DNA of 64,000 bases from Xanthostigma xanthostigma (Eukaryota; Arthropoda; Insecta; Raphidioptera; Raphidiidae): NCBI GenBank assembly GCA_963575645.1, contig OY754470.1:4720501-4784500 (forward strand), read 5' to 3'. Positions 55,777-64,000 of the stretch are shown piece by piece (the first letter of the stretch is position 1; each line of letters begins with the position of its first letter). The notes under the pieces are model-generated. The model made no database searches. It saw only the letters and a list, made by a program, of their open reading frames with translations, and was not told where the DNA came from. Both the position numbers and the translations under genes were made by a program.

Positions 55777-56799
55777 ATTTTACGCCATTTTATACTTAAT
55801 TGTTTTTTTAACCTAAAGTAGACAACTTTAAATTGAGGTAGGTGGGTAGCGCGGGTGATAACGTCACTTGGAGTCAACTGAATTATAAAAATTAAATTGG
55901 TTATTGTTTCGTAGGCTTGTGGCTCTATCCCGTACTAGAAATAAACATTTTTATTGATAAATAACAAAATGGCAGGTTGTATACAATTGTTTCAATCATC
56001 CGCGCCGCTTAGAGAAACGTGGTTTTGAGAAAAACGCGTTTAAAGTTTTAATTTCAGATTTCTTACAAAAAAATAAAAATGAATATTTACACTAATCAGT
56101 TATGCCTGGTGTATAGTAAACCTTCCGTTTCTTCAAAGGCATCGTTTTCTGCTAATTTGTTTGCTCTACTCTGCGAGAGTATAAGGGTAACGTGATAACA
56201 ATTGAGAGGTAAGAGCAGGTAAGAGTCTTACCGTAAGACCGTTGCTGCTCTCGACTATATGCTATAGCTTTGTAAATATTTAATATTTCGCTCTAAAATT
56301 TTTACAGTATTTTCTCAATATAATATACTTACTTAAAATGTAAAAAAAATAAATTCGTTTTTTCAAAACCCGAACACCAGACTACGTCCGTAAGTCCATC
56401 AAAATGTTTTGTTTTTTGTCACTGCGTGCCGCAACAGAGTGAAAACAATATGGACGGTAGCTGGAATAATATCATCCTGAAATGAATGATCAATTTTTTG
56501 TTATTTTGGTCTGGTTTTCATTAACGTAAAAAATCACTTTTTTTAATATATAAATTAAATTGTAATATCTGGATGCAGCTAAATTTAAAAGGGTTTAGAA
56601 ACAACATATAATATATTATTTTAGAATGAAGCATGATATGAAAGGGTCGAAGTCTTTATAGCATTATCTCTCTGACCAGATTAAACCCTGCAGGGTTATG
56701 TAACACATCAAACCACATATCTGTGGCCGGAGGGCAAAAGGACTATGTCAGATTTTTCGAAAAAATTGAATTACGACAATGATATTTTAATCTTTTTGT
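55777..56799. other. Nothing recognised
   Basis: About 1 kb of spacer. Confidence 0.4.
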
Positions 56800-56813
56800 G
56801 ACTGAATGAAATA

Positions 56814-57223
56814 ATAATAATACGTTTAACGTCCGTTTCTCGACTTTATGTCATAACAGACGCCATTCGCACCATTACTATTTTCCATCTATAAAACTTC
56901 CCGTTATTTTCTAATTTTTAAACTTCCACTTAATTAATAGCAATGGGCGAATGAAGAAATTATTGGACATTGGGATAAGGTAGGCAAATTTTGAGCATAG
57001 AAGTTTGACAAATAATCGGCCATGGCCTTGAATAAGAAACCATCTCGATATTTATCTGGAATTATTGAGGGAAACCTCAATAGGGTGGTTGTTACGTAAT
57101 TTTCATTTCTCGGCGAGAGGCAGTAGGAAAAAGTCCCAGCTACGTTTGCCCCTGCCAGGACGCGAGCCCGGTACCTCCCGAATGCGAGTCTGGTGCTCTC
57201 ACCACTACGCCACTTCTCTCGGG
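56814..57223 (-). mobile_element. tRNA-derived SINE (family S), copy 2
   Basis: Same body as 42201-42613. The head at about 57149-57223 keeps A box TGGCGTAGTGG but its B box is worn (GGCTCGCGTCC). Flanks GACTGAATGAAATA (56800-56813) and GACTGACTGAAATA (57224-57237) agree at 13 of 14 positions. Older than copy 1 by both measures. Confidence 0.82.
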
Positions 57224-57239
57224 GACTGACTGAAATAGA

Positions 57240-57413
57240 GCGGCGTTATTTTGACATTTTTTACTGTTGATGTAATGTTACGTAAGAATTATTTACACTT
57301 ATTTTGAGTTTTTTAAAAATAAAAATTAAATTGAAATTAAAAAACTTTTTATAAAAAAATAGAATTGTCTTTAAAAATTCACTGAAAGGGACAATATGAT
57401 TTAATTTCATTAT
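57240..57413. other. Nothing recognised
   Basis: Short AT-rich spacer. Confidence 0.4.
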
Positions 57414-57526
57414 TTTATTTATCATCCAACCGACTGCAATAGTGTATGTGTTATATTATGGCCAGTATAATGTACTGGCCATAATATAACACACACACTA
57501 TTGGAGTCGGTTGGATGATAAATAAA
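57414..57526. mobile_element. 113-bp palindrome
   Basis: Arms of about 54 bp with few mismatches: ATTTATCATCCAACCGACTG, CAATAGTGT, GTTATATTATGGCCAGTA on the left and the mirror on the right, around TAATG at 57468-57472. A minimal foldback element is likely. No target duplication could be separated from the AT-rich arms. Confidence 0.7.
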
Positions 57527-57823
57527 TATTCGACATACGCCACTTTGCAGTGTGGCTACATACATAGCACACGTAGCAACTATATGTGCTGGGAGATACA
57601 CACGGCACAACAAACCTTTCAAATTAATTAATTTCATCATTTCATCTCTCTGGTCAGAGCGTATAAAAATTTTTACAACTTCTCACCATACCGCGTTGGT
57701 ATATTCTAGATTCAATCCCATCAATCAAGTGTCCAGCGTTCAGGTTTAGTTGCAACACTACGCGCGTTTTACGCAGTTTTATGATATCAAATATAAAAAA
57801 AATCCAGCCAATTGGACGACGGG

Positions 57824-58457
57824 ACCATTACGACTTCAAAATTTTGACATTTGATAGCGTATAATAAAGAAAATCAACTATCTGATATCGCGTGAGGTGA
57901 CGCGGGTGATGGCTAGTATTCAATATGATAATATTTGCTATTCGTTGCCGTGATTACCTACATATGTTCCACGCCATGTAAAAATTAATCAAAGCATGCT
58001 CCACTAGTTTATGTTTGACAGATCTACAAAACGACAGAACAGCTGATTTTTATTTATTTTCAAAATATTTCCGAAACTATAAAGTTAAGAAAAAAATTTT
58101 TTTAACAAAACTTCCTTAAAAAAATAAATAGAATAATAAGCTGTTATTAAAAGTATACTATTATTATATAAAAAAAAAACACCGTTATAGCATCTCTTCT
58201 GCGCATGCGCCGATTTTCCCCAAAAACCATAGGGCTCTTCATATTTTCATACCAAACATCCTCCCAAACTTGGGTTTCAATCCGTTAATCCGTTTGACTC
58301 GTATCGTGCTCACAGACTAACAGACGCACAGAGTTTTTCCAAAAATATGTTTTTTGGATTCGTAGGACCTCAAAATGAAAAGATAGGTATTGTAAAATTT
58401 TGAAAAGTGATTTTTGACCTAATCTAGTACAATTCCCCACTTGTGGGCTTGAATGGT
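57824..58457 (+). mobile_element. Repeat family A, full-length-looking copy
   Basis: Left ACCATTACGAC and right GCTTGAATGGT are the family A termini. Landmarks follow the order of 8146-8761: CGCGTGAGGTGACGCGGGT, TTTTTTTAACAAAACTT, CGCATGCGCCGATTTTCC and CAGACGCACAGAG. Same orientation as 8146-8761. Confidence 0.68.
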
Positions 58458-58459
58458 AA

Positions 58460-59460
58460 CAATTAAAATATAATAACTTTATCTAAATTGTAGCGGCAAA
58501 TGAAATTTGTTATAATAAATCACAACTTTCACGACGATGTTAATAAATAAAATACAAACAATCGTTATAATAAATCTAAAATTTCAATGTACAGATTTGT
58601 TTTAAAACATAAAATTATTGTCTATACATTTAGATATGAAATTTTTGGCTTCATTAAACAGAATAACATTAAAAATTCAAAATTCATTTGACTGCTAAAA
58701 CAATGTAAATTTAATTTAAATTGCGTTGGTATAATGTACTGTACACACCAGAAGTCATTTGTTTGCTTTAAGGCATTTGTTTTGTTTTCTTTATTCTATT
58801 GTTTGAATATTATTGAAACAAAAGAAGGCGGCGGCAATATTCAGGGACTCTGCGATGCGTGTGCATTAAATTGTGCGTAAACACTTGCTGTATACGCATA
58901 CCATGAGAAAACAACTGCCGCATGTCCATTCGAATGTCTGCTGTTTTGCGTTACGAGATTGAAAATGGCGCCCGTCTCCAATCTATTCAATCACAAACTA
59001 AACTGCATATGGTTACTAGGAGCGGTAAAAAAATTATTAAATGCACATACTCAAACAACAGTAAAAGAAAAATTCTCGTTTTTTGGTTCTCCACTAGATA
59101 GAGCTGAAAAGAAAATATTTTACGAGTTCTAAAATCCCAAGTATCTTGAAAAATATTTAATTTTTCTATGTCAGCGAAATACGTATTTAACACAAACATG
59201 AATATTTATTTATGTGGATAAATTTCAAGATAAGTATCAAGGATTTTGAAGACAGTTTGAAATAACCTAGTATGCTAAACCATAACAGTATTATACACAA
59301 TTTGGAGACTTTTACCCCTCCACTGCGTATAACAATCACAGTTTTAGAGGAACCCTCTCATATATATACGTCATTTAATATTATGTAGCAAAGGATTAAA
59401 AAACAAGATGTTGTCATCCTTTTTCATTCTGAATATTACAGCTTTATTTTCCCCGCACCC
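58460..59460. other. Nothing recognised
   Basis: About 1 kb of spacer. The 70-codon open frame at 58987-59199 has no known motif. Confidence 0.4.
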
Positions 59461-59463
59461 TTA

Positions 59464-60105
59464 GGGCTAGGTCACATGAAGAGCGTTAATCGCGCGTTGA
59501 CAGTTATACCACTGTTCACATGGTTACCGATTTTACGCCTTAAGGGCGCGTTTATTTTATAGTTTATACGCTAGTCGAGTGTTGTTTTCTGTCGAAGATT
59601 GCCGTTGCAGATGCAATCTGTTTATGGATGCTATATCGAAGAAGACAGCGTCATAGAAAAATCGAAAATATTGGGTTCATCCTATTTTACAAAAGAGACT
59701 TACCTCAAGCTTGTACATTACACTTTATCCGAGTCTCAGGAATTATGAACCTAAATTTTTCAACTACTATTTTGTCGATGAATAAATCATAATCAAATTC
59801 TTCTCCATCCTTTTTTTATTTTAAAGCAAACTTTAGAAAAAATAATCGAAAATATTGGACAGCAAGAACCTATCGCTTCAAATCGCGCGTTGCAACTGAA
59901 CACATCAATGCTAATCAATGTTAAGTTAGACATGATCTAAGCGCGCGTTGACGCGCGTAGACAGGGTATTTGCGTTATCGTGGCGTCGAACGCGCGTCGC
60001 CCACCAACGCGCGTTATCATATGTACCGTTTAAATGAAATTGTATTGAAATTGTAAACGCGCGCTTGGCTAACGCGCGTTTAACGCCTCTCATGTAAACC
60101 TATCT
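59464..60105. mobile_element. Harbinger-like element, 642 bp
   Basis: Left GGGCTAGGTCACATGAAGAG and right CGCCTCTCATGTAAACCTAT are inverted with mismatches. TTA flanks both sides (59461-59463, 60106-60108). ACGCGCGTT or close variants recur about eight times (for example 59490, 59885, 59940, 59990, 60005, 60070). Relative of the 75-bp element at 54300. No open frame. Confidence 0.65.
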
Positions 60106-60229
60106 TTAGTGTGCGGGGCTCACACGTTAAAAAATACCTATAATGAAATTATTTTTTTATACATTAATAATTGTACTATACAAATTTCCTTTTTATTAAC
60201 CTCCTGAAAACAAACATGTGTATATTATA

Positions 60230-60620
60230 CTAGCGGTCCGTCCCGGTTTGACCCGGGTGCGATAGATATAATTCTGCAAAATGTATTTCGTTTGCGGCCC
60301 GACGTCTGAACTAATAGCTTTGAGCAAATTCTACCAGATTTGCTTCTGAACTAATAGATTTGAACGAATTCTATATCAGATGTCGCTACTTGGTACTAAA
60401 CAGTTTTTTTTTTGTTTGCTTCTGAACTAATAGCTTTGAGTAAATTCTATGAGATGTCGCTACATGTTACTTAAACAGGTTTTTTTTGTGTGCAAAATAT
60501 TTAATAAAAACTATCCTATAGTGTAAGCTGAACCAAGCAAGACACATTTACAAAATTTCATTAAAATCGGTTAGCGTGGAAGAAGATCGTGACACGAGAT
60601 TTTTTATCTATATTATATAT
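60230..60620 (+). mobile_element. Repeat family B, copy 3
   Basis: CTAGCGGTCCGTCCCGG, GACCCGGGTGCGATAGATAT, duplicated GAACTAATAG blocks, TATCCTATAGTGTAAGCTG, and the end CGTGACACGAGATTTTTTA. It meets copy 4 end to end. Confidence 0.7.
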
Positions 60621-61022
60621 CTATAAAAATCTCGTATCACAATTTTGGTCGGGCTAATCACCGAAAGAACAGATTTAAATGAAATTTTGTAAATGTATCT
60701 TGCTTGGTTCAACTTACGCTATAGGCTAGTTTTTATGAAATATTTTGTACAAAATTACGATGTTTTCTCAAAAAAACTGTTTTAGTAACATGTAACGACA
60801 TCTGACAGAATTTACTCAAAGCTATTAGTTCAGAAGCAAACCAAAAAATAAACTGTTTTAGTACCAACTAGCAACATCTGTTATAATTCGCTTAAAGCTT
60901 TGAGTTCAGAAGCAAATCTGGCAGATTTTTCTCAAAGCCATTAGTTCAGACGCCGGGCCGCAAACGAAATACATTTTGCAAAATTGTATCTATCGCACCC
61001 GGGTGAAACCGGGCCGCTATAG
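60621..61022 (-). mobile_element. Repeat family B, copy 4, inverted against copy 3
   Basis: Mirrors copy 3 from CTATAAAAATCTCGTATCAC to GCACCCGGGTGAAACCGG and CCGCTATAGTA. Together they make an inverted repeat of about 0.8 kb with essentially no spacer. Confidence 0.7.
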
Positions 61023-61580
61023 TACTGATTAGTATTGATGGCGTAGCCTTCTATTTCCCTACTTTATCCTGCGGGTTTCTGCCAGGTCCATAAAGTTTTT
61101 TGACAGTACATGTAATTTGACAGACATGCAGTAAAACTGTGATCGAATCTATATGTATGTGTGCGGAACTCATTGGCGTTCAACAACGAAATTGAATGTT
61201 GTATGAAACTTTACTGCTGTTAAATTGATCAATTTGATTATTTCACCCTTAATAAAGTTGTACATGGGATAACACGGAACATCGGTTTTATGTCTTAGGT
61301 TTAAATCAAAACCTGGACTTCTGAAAACAAATAAATGTCTGAATTTTCAAACGGCAATTGGTTTGGTTTATTTTCCTCTCCACTATTCAGCTTTGATATT
61401 CAAAATAGTGCATCAGACACACTACACTAGATCTGGTTATACGAGATAATCATTCTGGGTTTGATCTTCGGTTTGGATTATTAATGATGCGTAAATACCA
61501 AAGTTTATATCAAATCTAAAATTTTGAATAAAGCCTTATAAAAAGACTGGTGAAGATTACAGGAAAACTATTGCAAAGGA
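61023..61580. other. Nothing recognised
   Basis: AT-rich spacer. Confidence 0.4.
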
Positions 61581-61582
61581 CG

Positions 61583-61640
61583 CACGGAACCCTCGGCACA
61601 TGAAGTACGCCCATACTTGATAGGTTTCTTTAAAAAATGT
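61583..61640 (-). mobile_element. Repeat family C fragment
   Basis: CGCACGGAACCCTCGGCAC followed by GAAGTACGCCCATACTTG is a worn version of the head of family C on the minus strand. Confidence 0.45.
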
Positions 61641-61680
61641 ACGTTATCTAAAATTTTTTTTTTCAAATAACTAAAGAAGA

Positions 61681-62053
61681 AAATTATCGACCAATTTTTC
61701 AGACAAAGAATATTTCGATATTAAAAAACCCCTTTGCACTCCGGTAGTGCCGGCAGAAGTGAAAACTTGAATATTAACGTCTTACGAATTTTCGATCCAA
61801 ATGGTTTGTATCATAGATTGCATTTTTATGTACGATATTTCAACGCTAGATGTCTAACGTTGTATAAATAAAAGTTTTCGTCTTACGCATTTTCGATCAG
61901 GACACGTGACCCTGACGCGAGTTTAACATTTTTTACCCATTACAAAAAAGTGTACCTACAACTCCGCTAAAGAAGTTTTAACTTCAAAAACTTTAAGCGA
62001 ATTTTATTAAAAACTAATGAGGAACTAATTAATTATTAATTAATTTTTATATT
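61681..62053. repeat. Worn family E arm and body of a SINE-like fragment
   Basis: AAATTATCGACCAATTTTTC at about 61682 matches the family E arm. GTCTTACGAATTTTCGATC and GTCTTACGCATTTTCGATC, about 100 bases apart, are a short internal repeat. Confidence 0.4.
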
Positions 62054-62125
62054 TTTCGAACCAGGTACCTCCCGAATGTTAAACCAGTGCTCTTGCAACT
62101 ACGCTACAACCGCTCGGTCACGCAC
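62054..62125 (-). other. tRNA-like SINE head fragment
   Basis: The minus strand reads GACCGAGCGGTTGTAGCGTA, AGAGCACTGG, ATTCGGGAGGTACC and TGGTTCGAA, a worn relative of the family S head. Body not matched. Confidence 0.5.
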
Positions 62126-62159
62126 TAGATAAGTTATGAATCTAGTCTAGATAATAATA

Positions 62160-62315
62160 CCTATATATGTCACCAGGATATTGTCAAATCCGTGATATTA
62201 TAATTTTACTTAGTGAAATTATAATATCACGACTTTTTGTCAATCGTGATATTGTAATTTCACTAGTGAAATTACAATATCACGGATTTGACAAGATCCC
62301 GGTGACATATATAAC
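62160..62315. mobile_element. Nested palindromic element
   Basis: Outer arms TATATGTCACC and TTGTCAAATC are mirrored by GATTTGACAA and GGTGACATATA. Inside, two successive palindromes, CGTGATATTATAATTTTACT and CGTGATATTGTAATTTCACT, each followed by its complement, are separated by about 13 bases. The DNA could form a multi-armed cruciform. Element type unknown. Confidence 0.65.
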
Positions 62316-62673
62316 CCACTATTATATAACGGTGATAATGTTTTGATAAAACTTTATGACATCAAACTTGAAAAAAATACGTACAAAAATTACAAGAATT
62401 AAATTATAAACTTGTATAGAATTTTTAAGTAGAAAAGACATGTCTTCTAACAAGTTGTAAAGTAGAACTATATGTAAAAACAGTTTTCTTGTTTAAATTG
62501 TATAACAAGAAATACATAGCGTAAGAAACATTACAGTTATTATAATTAACAAGGGACTTTTATTGCATCTCGTTGCACACTTGGCAGCCTGTAGCGATTT
62601 AAAACAAAAAGTCTGAACGTACTTCAGTTACAAGAATCTCAATTTTTTACAACTTTAAAAAAAGATTGGTTGT

Positions 62674-63252
62674 CTGTAAAGTCGGTTTACGGACGATAGT
62701 TTTACGTGATAACGTATTCCGTAATACATAACCTAAATTTATATAATAATTATAATAATTCGAATCTATGATATTGCATCTTTCGCTTCAAATTTAGGTT
62801 AATTTTATTTATTTAAATTACTCACCATATAATATAATTGTTTTTTTTAACTTTCTTTCTTTCGTATTTATTTTAAGTCTCAAAGATTAGCTGTCATAAT
62901 ATTTATAAAACAATTGTTTCACTGTTTATAATATAAAATTCCAAAACCTACTTACAATATTTAAGTATTTTCATAGTCAAAAAATTGATTTTTATAATGA
63001 TAAAATTTGTAAGGAAACGATTTTTTCGAGAGATGAGACCTAGCTAAAACGATTTTTTGCCCCCCAAAATCCCTTTTCAGTAAATTTCATCCAAATCGTT
63101 AGGGCCGTTTTCGAGAAAAGCACGCACAGGGTCAGGCGGAACGTTACGCGTTACGAACGTTAGGAACGTTACACTTTTTCGTGCATGCAGCCGGTGTTTT
63201 ATCAATTTATAAGATTGGTGATTCATCAATTTATAAGACGTTATCACGTCAA
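62674..63252 (-). mobile_element. TIR element G, copy 2
   Basis: Inverse of 38579-39226: starts ATTGGTTGTCTGTAAAGTCG, then TTTTACGTGATAACGTATTC, and ends GACGTTATCACGTC. CAGGGTCAGGCGGAACGTTA and stacked AACGTTAGGAACGTT repeats lie near the right end. The middle differs from copy 1. Confidence 0.65.
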
Positions 63253-63256
63253 AAAA

Positions 63257-63795
63257 AGTATTTAATTGGTAAGACTGTTTTTGATTACCCTATTTTTAAA
63301 GAATTTTTGTTTTCATTATTTGATCGAAATCTACGAGTTTAACGTATTTTTATTGTGTTACAAATTGTCAGTACTTACGTGAAGTACTAGGTTTCGTATG
63401 AACTTTTTTTTTTAATCTGTTTGTATACCGAGAAGGCCTTGATACACTTGCATTGGAACAAAACAAAACTGTCTATAGTTGTAAACAGTTTGAGAATGAA
63501 GTTTGCGTGGTGCAAAATTAAGATTAATTACTAATTATCGTCTGTCACTTGTTTGTAAATTACTAAACGTTCAGAATGTTCAGATAAGTTAAAGTTGCTT
63601 TGTCAACTTTCCTATAACTGGTACACCAGTAAATTGAATAAACTGTCCTATGTTTCATGACAATAAATAATCAATTGAAAAGTTACAGGCTAATAACTTT
63701 CTAGACTGACATGCTGCTAACTTCGAACTGTTTTTTAGGTACATTCTCTTTTCTAAAAATGAGGGTCTTAACTAGCAAGTAATTGAATTAAAACA
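63257..63795. other. Nothing recognised
   Basis: AT-rich spacer. Confidence 0.4.
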
Positions 63796-63862
63796 AAATC
63801 CTGCCAATTGGGCGACAACCATTTCAACATCAAAAATATTGATATATCTTTATTTATATAAA
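63796..63862 (+). mobile_element. Repeat family A, 5' fragment
   Basis: TGCCAATTGGGCGACAACCA, TTTCAACATCAAAAATATTG and TATCTTTATTTAT match the first 60 bases of family A. A family B-like end (AAAATCTCGGGTCACGAA) follows at once. Confidence 0.5.
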
Positions 63863-64000
63863 AATCTCGGGTCACGAACCTACTTTGCTTCCCAAAAAAA
63901 AGTATAAGTGTGTAAAAATTCATAATTCACATAGGCATTGCAAAAAAGAGACTGTGTGTTTTACACTACATACTACAGAAATAACACATATAATTAAATA

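Overview
The window reads as an AT-rich arthropod (most likely insect) nuclear sequence with no recognisable host protein-coding gene. Every long open frame checked is a repeat, a palindrome shadow or a transposon relic. The only apparently intact conventional gene is a tRNA-Gly(GCC) on the minus strand at 13906-13976. The insect assignment rests on a eukaryotic tRNA without encoded CCA, tRNA-headed SINEs, many hAT, pogo/Tigger and PIF/Harbinger-like elements, CR1/Jockey-type reverse transcriptase tails, and frequent GTAGGTAC-like words. The order cannot be decided from sequence alone.

Layout. 1-5 kb: a reverse transcriptase tail relic (1275-1420), a foldback unit (2603-2808) and a hAT-type MITE with a perfect 8-bp target duplication (3915-4161). 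4.6-12.2 kb: repeat family A, a tRNA-Lys-like composite, an internally deleted pogo/Tigger element that keeps the start of its transposase (9826-10363), and two more hAT-type MITEs. 12.5-13.6 kb: a tandem array of a roughly 156-bp unit between inverted ends. 13.9 kb: tRNA-Gly. 14.9-15.9 kb: a 960-bp terminal-inverted-repeat (TIR) element packed with GTCTGGC and TTATTTTCCC motifs. 16.8-20.5 kb: long foldbacks and a degenerate tRNA-Ile-like head. 20.5-27.8 kb is mostly single-copy sequence. 28-34 kb: TIR elements and the first of several palindromes with hammerhead-like cores. 35-47.5 kb: non-LTR tails, nested elements, a pair of roughly 0.9-kb composites carrying tRNA-like promoters (35759-36692 and 46548-47422), and a SINE with an exact 18-bp target duplication (42201-42613). 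53-57 kb: a poly-A-tailed retrosequence, a 75-bp element made of almost nothing but its two ends, a tandem duplication and a second SINE copy. 57-64 kb: further copies of the same families.

No genes work together here in the operon sense. The biology is that of layered mobile DNA. Reverse transcriptase relics are the likely kind of source for SINE mobility, and pogo-, hAT- and Harbinger-like ends mark cut-and-paste derivatives. The most intriguing recurring signal is a set of palindromic units whose arms carry a hammerhead-like order of motifs (CTGANGA, a stem, then GAAAY), as known from Penelope-like element terminal repeats.
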